A DNA stretch of 64,000 nt from NCBI GenBank assembly GCA_022577435.1, contig JAKOON010000032.1, forward strand, positions 1,961,501 to 2,025,500. The letters run 5' to 3'. This document shows positions 35,505 through 48,639 of this stretch, piece by piece (the stretch's first letter is position 1; each line of letters starts with the position of its first letter). The stretch is from Embiotoca jacksoni. Taxonomy: Eukaryota; Chordata; Actinopteri; Embiotocidae. Below the pieces are notes generated by a model. It ran no database searches and had not been told where the DNA came from. It was given only the letters and a program-made list of their open reading frames with translations. The position numbers and the translations under genes are program-made.

Positions 35505-35583
35505 CAAAGACAGAGAGAGAGAGAGAGACAAAGACAGAGAGAGAGAGAGAGAGACAAAGACAGAGAGAGAGAGAGAGAGAGAG
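35363..35583. repeat. (GAGA/GACAGA)n polypurine tract upstream of selenop
   Basis: About 220 bp of GA-rich repeats with interspersed gacaga and gacaaagaca, ending about 40 bp upstream of the TATA-like box. It produces long artefactual ORFs on both strands (Arg-Glu and Ser-Leu repeats). Confidence 0.95.
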
Positions 35584-35589
35584 TCTCTT

Positions 35590-38500
35590 ATCACTTTAAT
35601 TTGAAAGTGTTTAAATCACCCGGGAAAATAGGACAACAAAGGTGACCTAGATAATGCGCCATAAACTCTTTTTTGTTACTTTAGTGATCACCTTATCTAT
35701 TTTTTATTTTAATGTTTTTTAAACCTCTCCTCGTTAAGTAAAATACCTGGACATTTAAATCAAGGTTTTCACAGGCATCCGTGCTCCCCAGAGGATAATC
35801 CCTCTTGATTTTGTTGGTCATCTGACTTCTCTTCTAGTGCCGACATTTTTTGGTATTGATAGAAGGTTTTTATCCTATCCACCGAATGGATAGCTGTGAA
35901 ATTTGATTTTAATGTTTGGGGTGCCCAGAGGATGAATCCTTATCATTTCTTTGTTCATTTGACGAGTCCTCTCGCACCACCATGAAGTTCATGATTTGGA
36001 ATAAGATGTCTAAACGACTCTTGGAAGGATCAACATGAGATTTAAAGCAGACGCACATGTTGCCTTCGGGCTAGAACAAAGCTTTGGTGCTCCGCTGACT
36101 TTTCACCATCAGGTCCAAATTTTAAAGATCCAAGTGTTTGGTTTATAATCAACATCTGGTAAACCAATGACATTACCGTCCACCTCAGCAGTTCTTTGTG
36201 TTCACTGTTCAATGTTACGACACTACAACAAACTGGTTGTCATGCTGAACTTTGTGTTAGCATGCTGATGTGAGCATTTAGGTCAAAGCACCACTGTGCA
36301 GGCAGAGTTTTCATATTTAACATGTACTTTACTACGTGAGCCAGGCTTTAAACTGAGAGGAGGTGAACGACACCATGACGAACAAACCCACGGCTCCATT
36401 TCTGAAAGAGGCCAGAAAATCGATGTCGTTCAGCACGGGAAGGTCAAAGTGACAAACGTGCTGGATTATCAGTCAAAGACGGGAGAGTGGAAGTGGAAGG
36501 CTCTGTGTCCTGTAAAACAACAGTATATTTACATGGACGGGTTCATCTTCACAAAACTGCAGACAACATTTGTCGCGTTTATTCATCTTTCAACGCTGAT
36601 CGTAACGGTGCCTTTACGTTTCGGTTCAACTTGGGTATCAAGGCAGCTGCAAAACAAATATCTAATCTTTCACGCGAGTGATTTGCTCAAAGTCCAACCT
36701 GAGCCAAAGTAAAATGTGATTGTTTGTAACATTGCAACATTGCCTGATAGTATTTAGTTACTGGAGTGATATTTGAGGAGAGTTGTGTTCAGGCTTTTAT
36801 CACCAGTGGAGGTATGCTTTCGTTTCAATCCCAAGGTAACCAGTGTAATAATGGCAACAAGGCTGTTTTATCTGCTGGTGTATAAACTGTCTGATGTTCC
36901 AGTGTTTTGGATACTGACTGTCACGTGACTTAGTCGGATGGCCTGAGCAACACTTGGGTTTCATTTGATTTCTTCATCCATACAAGTTTTTGGAAGCTTC
37001 TTGAAAAACAGAAAAAAGTTTCACTTGTGCAAATTTGACCAAAATGGGCAACAAAGATCCAACTTTGTGGATATTATTTTAAGTATTTCTAACAGGAGAG
37101 GTGTCTTCAAACAATATGATTTGAGCCCAAATCCAGATTATGTTTAAATGCAAACATTATACCAGACAGTGATCTTTATCCCAGTTGTGCTTTACGCACA
37201 CCATCCCATCATGACAGATGTTTTTGAGGATTTTAAAAATAAAACTTGTACAATACACAGGGAGCAGTTCATGCTGTAAAATGTTTACATGACACAGAAA
37301 TCCTCATGATATCATAATCTACTTTACCCAAGGCGTGCACTCATCTGTTCTCCTTCCTGCATACTTCATTTTTAGTGTGCATGTAAACAGAGTCAGTGGG
37401 ATGTTTGCTAAATCAGCTGTGAGACATTTTACTTTAAACACAAGCAGCAAATTGCTTTGTGCAAATTATTTGTCCACACAATCAAAACCGTCTCAGTCAG
37501 ACGTCAACGTGCAACTTCGATCAGATCAGACCTGGACAGCTCAAAGCATGTCTGTTCATACCTTCCATTAGAATACGTACTGAGTACATCGTGATCAGAT
37601 CTCACTTCTGGACCGTATATGCAAATAAACACCTACATCCTGTAAATAAACACGTACAGAAACGCAGAGTTGAAGCAACAGGTAGTTCACCAAACGAGAC
37701 ATCTTTGCTCACTGGAGTCTCATTTTAATGCTTCGTGTATCAGACATTTATGATGAATTTCACTTTTGCAAAGATCTGAATACCAAAGATTTGAATTCCC
37801 AACCTGAAACGTCAAGCTCAACCCGATCACATCAGTTCAACATCACATGATTTAGTTATTCCTGCAGGTTTGAGAGGGCTGGACTCTGGTGGATAAGTGA
37901 ATGATGGATGGGGCTGGGTGCTCTGCCACAGTCTGATGTGTGTCAAAAATTACAGGTGAGGTCAAATAAAAGAAAACACAAAACTGAACCCAGAAGAAGG
38001 CTTTGGTGAAACAAGCATCAGGTCGACAGCCAGTGTTTTTATTCACTTAACAGCTGCTTCAAACAGTTAAGTTTGCAGGTAAATCTCTCGTACTTTCTTT
38101 TCAGTTCACCTCCAATGTGCAGAATCACGCAGGATATTATTTTCTATTGGATATTACTTGCTCACACAGAGGATTGTCAGTTGAGTGGGTGGTCTTTTAA
38201 TGTGGCCCAGGACACTGCTAAAAGAATGTGGTCTGATCCAATCGGATCTCAATGTGTCCTCCAGTGTGTTCACACCTGTCCAGTAGTGATTGGATGACCC
38301 AGGACACATGTTAATACCAGGTGTGGGCAGGGCCATTGTCTCCATTGCTTAATGCCGTAAGCCTTCGGCTACATGGTACAAATGAAGCTCATCAGCATGT
38401 TCATGGTAAGAAACACCATCAGCATAAATCTCAGCTGACTGCAAGCCGGAGCATCACACATCCGCAGAGCAAAGCTGTCTAAAAGTGAGGATTGTAAGAA

Positions 38501-38680
38501 TATTTCGGATCAAATAAACTCTCACAATCTCTGTCAAGACGAGCATACATTTATACTGACGCTCAAGTTTTTTGAAGATTAAAAAGCACAACGTGCCCAA
38601 CTTCAGTTACTGCAGGCATTTAACAGCAAAATCTCTCTTCAGTCTTCCCTCGGTTAAAGTCAGCAATTCATGCAAGCTGC
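35590..38680. other. Intergenic region between selenop and the THAP gene
   Basis: No gene is supported. An ORF of 138 codons (36296-36712, +) has no recognised motif, and a second frame is open over the same stretch. The stretch 38180-38340 ('gtggcccaggacactgc' ... 'taataccaggtgtgg') resembles dispersed fish repeats. Confidence 0.45.
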
Positions 38681-38685
38681 TCGGA

Positions 38686-40438
38686 TCAGGATAAAACTCC
38701 TATCAGTTCCTCCTCATCATTGTCTCCAACACCCTCTGTGGGACTGTCACATGTGGCCATGAGCCCCAGGCCCAGCTCCGCCAGCTCCTCACAGCTCATG
38801 TCAGTCGTCACCATGATCTTCGTCTCCAAGCGGTTACACAGAGTCCTGTAGGAGGGTAACGGGTAACCAATCTCTCTCAGGTACTCGTAACCCTTGGTGC
38901 CGACCGCACAGCGGATTTTCCGGGCCTTCAGGATTGTCTCTGGAGACCAGACAGCGCGACGGGAACGCTTGGTGAGGGACAAGGCCCGGATCTGGTCCTC
39001 GTACAGGAAGTTTTGGAGACCCTTCTCGATCCGGTCGAGCCGATACAAACGCTTCTTCATCTCTTCTGCCTGTTAGAGACAGAGGAGAAGACAGTTTAAT
39101 TATTATAGCCAACAATCCAATAACTGGGGGACAAAAAGGACAACAAATCAGATAGTGATTTGTAGAGAAAGACACCAGCAGCCGTCCTACCTCCTTCTGC
39201 AGCCTCGCAGTGTGCTGCATCTCCTGCTCCAGCTGTTTCTTAAGGAGTTGACACTGCGAGCAGGGCTGCTGGTCTTCAGCTGTCCTGTCGGCATCTCCGT
39301 CCTCCAGGCCGGGCAGAGGTGTGCGTCTGGCGTAGCCGTGGTCCCCGAAATTCAGCTCCTTCTCCACTACATGCACAAAGAAACCGCTAACTGGTGGTGA
39401 AGTATTGGGATCTGACGTGCTTGAAATGCACTTTTTTAGGATTTAAGCTGCTGTAATACGTTTGATTATTAGTACTTCTGTTCGTGATCAAATAGAGTCA
39501 TTGAAAACAATTAAACATAGTTTTATTATTCTAAACATTGCACTGTGTAATATAAAAAAAACCCATTCTAAGTCCATTATTATTATAACTAATAACTATT
39601 ATAGTTACTGAATTAAAGACACCTGCTTTTTTCTTCTTTTGTTTCTTCTATTTTATCCACAAAACATAAATGCGACAGCCGCGAGGTCTGATCCAAATTT
39701 GACTTCTGACAGGTTAACAAATACCTGCGTATTTAGACAGCACCGTTTCATGGGACTGCCATTGAATTTGGGTGTTTGTTTTTTTGTTGACTATTTTGTT
39801 TTGCTTATTAACCGTGAATCTTCTGTGTTACATCACATCCTGTATCACCAGTATTTTTTTGTACAACGTTAACGTGTTAAAATGGAGACACAATTTGAAT
39901 GACAAAGAGATGAAATGACGTTTAATTATTGAGCTACCTGGTTCAGGTTTCAGCGGCAGCAGGATGTATGGGCTGGTGACTGCAGGGAAAGGAGGGTCTC
40001 CCACACTGAACAGAGTGGGGATGGCATTGGGCTTCAGCTTCTTCCCCCCAGCTGGAGACCTGGCTATCTCCTCAAACTGGCTCTGCTCAAAATGGTCCTG
40101 ATGTCAACATGCAGGGACACAGAAGACACAAAGTCAGTCCAACTAGTTGATACACAAAAACACAAGGTTTACAAAGTTTAAATACACACATTAACCTCCC
40201 GTGGTCTATTTCTTTTGGACCTCTGTGTCGTCTCCATATGAGTGTCTGAATACTACTACTACTACTAATGAAGGTGTTGTAAACTTACTTGACAGAGTCT
40301 GGAGTGAGGAGTTGGTTCAAAGTCCCGTCGACAGTTCACCACCCATTTCTTCTTCCGTACAGGGTCTTTGGGGAACCGAAACAGCTGCTTGCCGATGCTG
40401 GTTGAATTGGAGCAGTTCGGAGCGGAGCAGCCTCCCAT
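38686..40438 (-). CDS. THAP-domain protein with P-element-transposase-like C-terminus
   Basis: Probable nuclear DNA-binding protein. Minus-strand coding exons 40438-40289, 40097-39938, 39366-39191 and 39069-38686 join in frame to 289 residues. Residues 1-83 form a THAP C2CH zinc finger: C4, C9, the Trp in KKWVVNC, then C49-x2-H52 across the first intron, closing with NAIPTLF (the AVPTxF-type box). DHGY (near residue 112) fits the HCF-1-binding motif [DE]HxY. A coiled coil follows (LLKKQLEQEMQHTARLQKE and on into exon 4). The C-terminal part, FLYEDQIRALS ... VWSPETILKARKIRCAVGTK ... YPLPSYRTLCNRLE, resembles the domain next to the THAP finger in P-element transposases. No catalytic RNase H-like region follows. 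This suggests a domesticated fragment. Human orthology was not established. Confidence 0.85.
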
Positions 40439-41236
40439 CGCACCCGGTCCGACCCGGTCCGGTCCGGTCCGGTCCGATCCGAGCACAGCGGACTCACGTT
40501 AGCAATGGAGCTCCGGTGGAGCTGGAAATATCATCACTTTCGGCAAAGTACTCGCGCGCTTTAAAAAGAAGAAAAAGTTATATTTACATTAAATGTTAAC
40601 TCGTGGAAACCAGAATGCTGCCCGGCGGATTTTTTTAAAAAAAAAAAAAATTTTTTTACATAAGATGTCATGAAAACGATTTATTACACTTTATCAGGGA
40701 TAAATTATTCCTGACTTTGTTTGAGCCAAAATGGCGCACTTCCACTCGATAGTCAAGTATGGTGACGTTCTGTTTATATGTGTCTATCGTAAACGCCTGA
40801 TTGAAAATGTTGTTGAAAACCAAATAAAGTCAAGCAAAAAAAGATCAAATAAAAGGAAAGAAAGGTATTTTTTTATGTAACTTTTATTGAAATACATTTT
40901 TAATAGTTTGGGAAAGCATTTAGCGGGGAATACTCGTTGTTTACCCTCATGCAACAGTCCAACTACTATGAGTGTTTTTTTTGAATTATCACAGGACCCG
41001 CAGAAGCACGTTGAAATGTTTACGGTTGAAGCGCTGCTTGCTGTCGAGTCGGTTAAGTGTTCAAAAACAACAGCCGCGAAAGTAACGACTGCATTTATAA
41101 ACATAATATAACAAATAAGCAACAAGGAGACCTCCGCATAGAGCAGCTGGTAAAGAAACCCGCTGCAGAGCTGTAACGTCCCAGGTAAACGTTGGTTACT
41201 GCAGGGAAACGTTTCAGCCGCGACATCGGGACAAAC
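40439..41236. promoter_or_regulatory. Divergent promoter region, THAP gene / toe1
   Basis: About 0.8 kb separates the two start codons, which point away from each other. The THAP side (40440-40560) is GC-rich with a short tandem 'ggtccggtccggtcc' array. A 'caaaatggcgcact' motif at 40729-40742 (AAnATGGCGGC-like, YY1-type) lies between. No TATA box was seen for either gene. Transcription starts were not determined. Confidence 0.5.
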
Positions 41237-42268
41237 ATGACATGTTCAATGGTGGTTCCCGTCATTGATGTCCACAATGATAATTTTAAAGAGCTGTGGC
41301 CCGCGATGGTGGTCGCCATCAAAACGTCGTCCTTCGTTGCACTGGACACGGTGAGTGAAACAGCTGTGAAGTTCAACTATTATGTCACGTCAGAGGAGCA
41401 TGTTGGACGTGGTGTCACAGTCACGGTCCTGTCTTCTAGGAGCTCAGTGGTCTCGGAAACAGGAAGTCTTTGCTGGCCGAGTAAGTAAAACGTGTATCGT
41501 CTCCTCTGCCCTTCTTCTTTCACACACGTTCAGCTGAAATAGCATCACCAGCCCGCTGTGTGAGAAGTCAGGGATCAAAACGAAGCTCCTTTAGGTTAGT
41601 TTCACACATTGGTTACACGTGTTGTTTCGTTTCTGACTCTTGCTGTCGTGTTTCAGATCGATAGAGGACAGATATAAAGCTATATGCCATGCAGCTCGCT
41701 CCCGCTCCATCCTCTCGTTGGGATTTGCCTGCTACAAGAAAATGGACAACAAGGTACAAGAAGATAAGGAATGCCTCAACAACAGCTCAACGTGTGGGGG
41801 ACACCGGTGTTCAAATGGCCACGTAGTGGACATGAAAGTCATTGTTGTATGGTATTCGTAAACATAAAGTGGTGCTAAGGATGTCAAATTAGATTTGTCC
41901 CACATACCGTACCTAGATGATGATATTTGTCTTCCACTGCAGACACCCGTCACGTTTGTAATCACTATGGTTCATGTGTCGCTGCACCTCTATGGGAACA
42001 AGATGTTACTTTTTTTTAAGCTCAGATTTGCTTATTTTTCCTGTGTTAAGTGCTCAGTGGACATGATTAGTTTAAGATTATGATTAGCGCCGTCGGGAAA
42101 AGCCAACAATAATGTCTATTTATAAAGTTTGTGGCTTCGGTAAATGGTGTAATGTTTGCCCGAGTTTTGTTCAAATAAACATGCCTTTCAAATTGATGGC
42201 AGGTTGTGGGGTTCAGAGGGTTAAACAGCATGCATGGTAAAGTTGATCCCGTGCCTCCTCCTCCTTTC

Positions 42269-42301
<33 letters not shown>

Positions 42302-45300
42302 ACACAGGCTGCAGACACATACCTGGTCCAGGTGTATAACCTCACCCTGCTGTGCTCGGAGGAGTACATCATCGAGCCCCAGTCAGTCCAGTTCCTGGTG
42401 CAGCACGGATTCGACTTTAACAAGCAGTACGGCCAAGGAATCCCTTACTGCAAAGGCAATAACAAGGTGATGAAGCCTGCTTGGTGCTCCGTGTTGTTCG
42501 GAGCAAACTGTGATCACTACCTGACTGTTGCTCTGATATGCTCTTCTGTTCTCGACTACAACCTGTTACTATGTAAGAAAACTCTCAAACATCTTGCAAC
42601 TGAAGTTGCATGAAAGCTGATTTCAGACTGGCGGACATTTATGCAAAACAGCTGCAAGAAGTTGTTTCTGCTGAAGGGGACCATAAACGATTGTCACATC
42701 GATTCATATTTTTGTTGAATCAACGATTGGAAAAAGCTAATTTTCCTCCTTTATCTGGAGGCGAGTTTGCTTTTTGAATTCTGTTGAACCAGGCAGTGAT
42801 TTCCACGTGCTGTTCTTACTTCAGGGAGGCTGTGGCTCAGACGGTAGAGTGGGTTGAACACTAATCAGAAGGTCGGTGGTTTGATCCCCGGCTCCTCCTG
42901 TCCACATGCCTAAGTGTCCTTGAGCAAGACACTGAACCCTAAGTTGCTCCCGATGGTGTACCATCAGTGTGAATGTTCTCCTGATGGCAGCACCTTGCAT
43001 GGTGAGCTGTCTCATTAGTGGGTGAATGGAAAACCATGTTAAAGTGCTTTGAGACCGAAAGGTGGTAAAACTATACAAGTACAGACCATTTACCTCGACA
43101 CCCCACACGAGCCCGAGAGCCCCCCACTCGTCCATCGTCAACCACTCTCATATAAAAACAAGGTTCATCTCCTGGAGGTGCTCACCACCTTTGGCACAAG
43201 GGACAGTCAAACATCACGTCCTGTGTTTTTTGATTCTTCCTATGACTGCAGCTCAGGACATTGCAGGGAGAAATGTTCCTTCCTCAGATGTTATTTGATT
43301 CTTAATCGTCCTCTCTCTCTCTCTCTCTTCGTTGAAAGGGAGGATCAGATGACCGTGGTGTCCACATCAGGACGTTGTTCACCGAACTGCTGCGTGCCAG
43401 GAAACCTCTGGTGCTGCACAACGGCCTCATCGACATGGCTTTCCTTTACCAGGTGCAGAGCATCATCTTTTCATTTCAGTTTTATTTCTCAGATGTCAAA
43501 TATGTTTCTCATATTTTCTCACCAAATAGTTTTTTTTTTTGACACATTACTGAAATGATAAATAGTGACTAAAAAGTTCTGCTTTGGTGATTTCCACAGT
43601 TGTTATCTAGCAAGTTAATGACAGATTAATATCTTGGAAATTCATTTTGGATTCTTTATCAAGTGTTTATCATCAGCTGAAGCAAAAACACAAGCCTGTG
43701 TAATTGATTTTCTTTGTTTTACGACAGAGTTTTTATGCTCACCTTCCCGAGCGCCTGGCCACCTTCACAGCTGACCTGTCTGAGATGTTTCCTGCCGGCA
43801 TCTATGACACCAAATACGTCACCGAGTTCGAGCTCCGCCTCACCGCTTCCTATCTGGAGTACGCCTACAAGAAGTGGTGTGTATTAGTTTATCGTACCAC
43901 CTCTTGTGTTTCATTATAACTTTATCATTTATTTAATATTTGGCATCCAGTTATCACGAGGACGGGAGCTGACGTGAAGGTGGTTGCTTCCCTCAGATCT
44001 AACGTTGTTATTTAATACACAGGACATACTAAACAGAAATACTGAACTTAACGAGTCATCAAAAAGGTTTAGATAAATACACGTGTCCTCTATAATCTAA
44101 TGCAGCATTTGTAAGAGAGCGGAGAAAAGTCTTTTATTCCAGAGTCTGTTAGCCAAACTAAAACAGATGCTCTGTTTAATTGTGAGCACACTGATTAATG
44201 CATTCACACATTTTGGTTTAATGTGCCTTGAAATCATATTTTTTCATGATATTGTTGCTTAGCTACAGATTGGCCTTGTTTCTTTGAACTTTCTTTTTAC
44301 ATGATCAGATTTGTTTTATTCTATGATTGTGTTTATGTTTCTGGATGGATTCTTGTTGTTTTAAAAAATAAAGTGGTTTGAATGGATGGCTGCAGTGGAG
44401 AGCCGAGCAGGAAGGCTCTGTACAATATTCTGTCAGGGTACCTGCAAGTGTATTACTGTGTTTGTATGATTTCCTAAAAAAGAGAAGCTGTGACATTGTT
44501 TTAATCCGTCTTAATGTCCCTCTCCGTCTGTTCCCCACATCATGTCCTCCTTCCAGTAAGCTGGACAACAGTCGCCGTTTGACCTCTGGAGCTGCTGGAC
44601 CTCATGTTCACGTAGAGTTCTGTCAGTACGCCGGTCACATGTCCACCTATGTGGACTACAGAGCGTGTCCAGCTGTGGTCTTTTCTGAGGGACAGACTGA
44701 CGTCTGCCAGCGCTTCTCTGTAAGTTTAAAGCCCCTGATACTTTTTATACTTCATTACCGAGACGAATCTTTACGTTTTACTACCGCATCCTGAAGTTTC
44801 AGGGCCTCGACTGAGGAAAGGTTCAGTTCACCTTCTCTCTCGTGTCCGTGGGTTCCCACCGGTCATGTAATCTTCATCAGGGAAATAATAGAAAGTCTAG
44901 TTCAGATATGGAAAGTCGAGGGATTTGGTTTTGATTTTAGTTGCCAGTCAAGATGTGCTTTTTCCTTGAGCTACTGATGGAGGCTAACATGGCAGGTAAA
45001 TGCAAATTTCCCAAGTGTTGGCTACAAAACCATGACTCCAATGATTGGTTGAGTAGATGATGTAAAGTTTGTAAAACTACTATTGAGAAATTAAAATACG
45101 GGAGCGTAGACCTTTGCGCCGAGGCCAACATGCTGCACCCATCACTGCGCTGCTGCAGCCCTGTGGACGAGAATCTTTAGGTGGAGCAGCCCGAGGAAAG
45201 TTTATTATTTAAGAAGTTAAAGAAAAAGACGTGAAAATGAACAATAATTAAAATTCACAAACATCTGGGAATAAAATTATGGTGCTGGATTTTGTCTGAT

Positions 45301-46299
45301 GAGAACAACGATGGACTGTTTTTTTTTTGTTCATTATAGATGACGGAAATACACATTTTTAGTCAGTGAAAGTTGGTGAGTTGGATTTCTGACTCAGAAT
45401 AGGAGCCCTGTGTGACCTTTTCTGTATCCATGAGATCAGAGGAGCCGACCAGATATTATGTAATTGTGTGTAAATGTTTTCCATAACGGTCCCATCTTCC
45501 TGTTTACGTTTGACAGGCGTTCGGTTGGTGTCCAAATGGCACCCAGTGCCCTTTATCCCATGACACGGACCTCATCATCCTCCAGGATGAGAAAGGCAAA
45601 GAGGACAAGAGGAAGAAGAGGAAGCGACATAGAGAGAAGAAGAAAGGTGGAGGAGATTTAACAGAAGGATCCTCCATTTTTGACGGAGCCCCCGAAAACA
45701 AAGTACCTCGCATGGAAGTGGATCCAGTAGAAACGGCAGGAGATCAACACAAAGGAACGGCCGAGTCGTGTCCTGACAGCGATGGAAACGTCCAACAGAA
45801 GGGAGGAGAGAGCGTGACAAGTGACAGCGAGCGGAACGGAGCGTTAAACGACAACACAGACTCCAGAACAGCAACAACAGTGTCAACGGATGACGACACA
45901 AACAGAAAGACCAACGCAGACAATGATGTAGAAACCAGAGCAGGAGGAGCCGGGAGACAAACGTCCACGGACCGATCAGCTGAGGCGGATCAGAAGAAGA
46001 AGGCCGACTCTGGAACACATCGGGCCGGGTTCGATGCCTTCATGACAGCATACATCTTCGCCTGCTCATGCACCCTCATCAAGAAGGAAGCAGGTGGAGA
46101 AGCGGTAGAGAAGGAGGAGCATAAGGAGGCGGGGCATAAGGAGGCGGAGCCGGCGTGGCTTCCTTCCTGTCTCAATAAGATCTATCTGAGTGGAAAGGCA
46201 GCTCCTCTCAACGTGTTCAAAAGCACCTTCTCCAAGTCGTCCAAGGCTCACATGCAGAAGATGGAGATGGTGTGGGGAGGAGGAAAGCTGAGTGGTTAG
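41237..46299 (+). CDS. toe1: Target of EGR1 protein 1 (TOE1), nuclear 3' deadenylase
   Basis: TOE1 trims oligo(A)/3' tails of snRNAs and other small RNAs in Cajal bodies. Coding exons: 41237-41350, 41440-41480, 41657-41753, 42308-42466, 43339-43452, 43728-43876, 44557-44719 and 45517-46299 (TAG); all phases agree, giving 539 residues. The DEDD nuclease shows D37 and E39 (VALDTELSG, across intron 1), HNGLID and AGIYDTKY. The C3H zinc finger [20 protein letters not shown] (Cx8Cx5Cx3H) spans the last intron. A basic nuclear-localisation stretch ([12 protein letters not shown]) and an acidic, low-complexity linker follow. The C-terminus has [15 protein letters not shown] and YLSGKAAPL, diagnostic of TOE1. 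The first ATG (41237) is used; a second in-frame ATG at 41249 is possible. Intron 4 holds a tRNA-derived SINE. Vertebrate TOE1 is of similar size. Confidence 0.95.
42269..42300. repeat. Poly-C tract forming the toe1 exon 4 polypyrimidine tract
   Basis: A run of about 31 C immediately precedes 'tcacacag|GCTGC', the 3' splice site of exon 4. Confidence 0.95.
42826..43093 (+). mobile_element. tRNA-derived SINE in toe1 intron 4
   Basis: The head resembles a tRNA, with an A box (TGGCTCAGACGGTAGAGT, 42833-42850) and a B box (GGTTTGATCC, 42878-42887). A conserved middle (ccttgagcaagacactgaac) follows, then a tail 'gtgctttgagaccgaaaggt ... acagaccatttac'. The body continues for 200 bp and does not close an acceptor stem, which distinguishes it from a tRNA gene. 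Confidence 0.85.
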
Positions 46300-48600
46300 A
46301 GGCAGAGGTGAGGTTTTAACCAGCATCACTCGATGGATGGCAGTTTGTTCCAGACCCAAACAACCTGAAGATGGATTGCTGTCTGTGATATTTGTACATT
46401 CACGGTACCCAACAGAGAAATCCTCCTGATTGTTGGTCATCAGCTGACTTCTCATGTGGTGTCCCGTGGGATTGACGATTATATGTTTTTTGTAAAATAT
46501 GGCAAATATTGGTTGTTTTTCTTTAAATTAGGTGGAGCTGTTCATTTCTCATCAGGACCATTTCTTTGCTTCTTTGGTTTCTTACCAAATACCTGTAAAA
46601 CGTATTCCCATCAGCCTTGAGTTTAGTTCGTAAAGATGGTCATTGTGAGTGTTAGCATGCTGAAGTTAGCATTTAGCACCACAGTGTGTGGCTACATGCT
46701 AACAGAGTTAGTTCATCTCCAACATTTGATGGTCCCATGTTCTTTGATGTGACAAATTATTTTAGTAAAAATAATATTTTGAGGTTAGACTGTTGCTTGG
46801 AGATCTGATGACATCACTTCCTGCCTAACAATAATGTAATGGTTATTTCTTTGATCAGTTTTCTAATGTTTTATCGACCAAACGGTTCATATTGATTTCT
46901 TAAGAAAAATGTCTGCAGACTAATTGATAATTAAAACGTACCTGTAGTCTGCAGTCACATGATTTACATCCATTTTGATTGTTGTGCTGCCATGTTGTTT
47001 TTCTTTCAGTCTTCTGAGGAGTTTTGATTTTATTAATGTAACTTTAAAAACTGACAACAGAATTAATTCAGGCATTCATTTGTAAAATCAACAATTAGTT
47101 GCAATGTACCCCTTTTAATTTAGTTAGCTGTTCTTACACTGGAAGAGAGGGGACGTTTGGTGTCCCTTCATACCATAAACCATATATCTGTTTAATGTCC
47201 TGTTTTTGGTAACAAGTAAACAAAGGTTCTTTAACAATGATTATTTTGTCTTCATTTCCTCATTTGGGTTCGTCTGAACGTTCACATATTTTCATCTTTT
47301 AATTTTTCATTAACTACAAGTCTTCAGTCACACATTTATTTCTGACTATTCAGGACCTTTACTTTGTTAAAAGTACTAATACCACAAAGTGAAAATACTT
47401 CACTACGAGTAAAGTCTTATATTCAAAACCTTCCTTAAATAAAACGTAAATGTACTTAAAGTAGGCGATATCCAACATTTCCCTACTTAAAGATGATTCC
47501 CACGTGTTTCCTACGATCTTAATCAGATACAGGAAACAATATAAGTTCACAAAAACCGCTCCTCTTTCTCTCAGAGAACAATTCATGTTTGTGCTCCTGA
47601 AATGTGTTTCACAACACCGATAAATTCAACACCGAGTTCTCCCGTGATGTTCTGAAGGAAAACAAACGACCTCAAACGTGGCACGACGGCGTTTTGGTTC
47701 TCCAACATGAACCGGCTCAAAGCGCGTTGAAAACACAAGTTTTGTTTGCCCTCAAGAACACAGTTATTGCTCCCCACCACCTCTACTCACCGGATATGGC
47801 TCTCTGCCGTGTCTTTCTGTTCCCCGAAACGTTGATGTGCGGTCTTTTTCTGTTTCTGGTGATTTTCTCAGTTCTTGACACAAGTTTATTATGAATGAGG
47901 TCATCTGTTTGCACTGAAATGCACTGATCATAAGTTCTGTTCTTAAATCATACACAACCAAATCCAAAAGGAACACACTTGATTGTGTAGGCTATCGTGT
48001 ACAATAAACCATCAAAATTACAGGAAAAGTGCTATTTTCACTTTTTGGCTGCCGGACCGGTCAAAATATACAACGGGCCAGTGAAACTTGGACCTACTGG
48101 CCAAGCGGGCCAGTGAGGGAAATAATGTTACGTTGAACCCTGCAATACTTGCTGTTAGAAACTGTTAAGACGTGTTGCTACGGATGACAAACTCTAAATA
48201 TATTTAGCATAAAGGAAACATGTTGGATCCAACTTCTAAAGGACAAAGACCGTAAAAATGCTCCATTAAAGCTACTGCAGAGGTTAACAGCTCTAGAGGG
48301 TTTATTGATGTTGTAAAAATGGACTTTGGTGATTCAACAAGGATATTTACTGCCAATGCACATGGTTTTTTTTTTTTAATTATTATAATTGTTATTATTA
48401 ACATGGGAAATCAATGGTTCAAAACAACAGTTTTGTCTTTGCATTTTCTGCCCAAAAGAGTTTGACCCGAAAGGAAATTAATCATCAGAGTTAAAGATTT
48501 ACAATTATTCTGGGCGCAAATGAGAAAAGCAGAAATGTACAGTATATGTTATGTTTTGTTTATTTTTATTTAATTGCTTAGTAGACTGCAGCACAGTTAA
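46300..48600. other. toe1 3' flank, no further gene recognised
   Basis: AT-rich, with short overlapping ORFs on both strands and no recognised motif. The toe1 3' UTR presumably occupies the first part; no single polyadenylation signal stands out. Confidence 0.4.
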
Positions 48601-48639
48601 CATTAAAAAAAAAACCCGCGCCACTAAAGTAGATAGCAG

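Noticed and set aside
35270..35599. Arg-Glu-rich and Ser-Leu-rich ORFs
   Set aside because: Products of the GA-rich simple repeat on each strand.
36296..36712. 138-codon ORF as a novel gene
   Set aside because: No motif or splice signals recognised, and a second overlapping frame is equally open. Kept only as an intergenic note.
42826..42900. tRNA gene
   Set aside because: A and B boxes are present, but there is no closing acceptor stem and a 200-bp conserved body and tail follow; it is a SINE.
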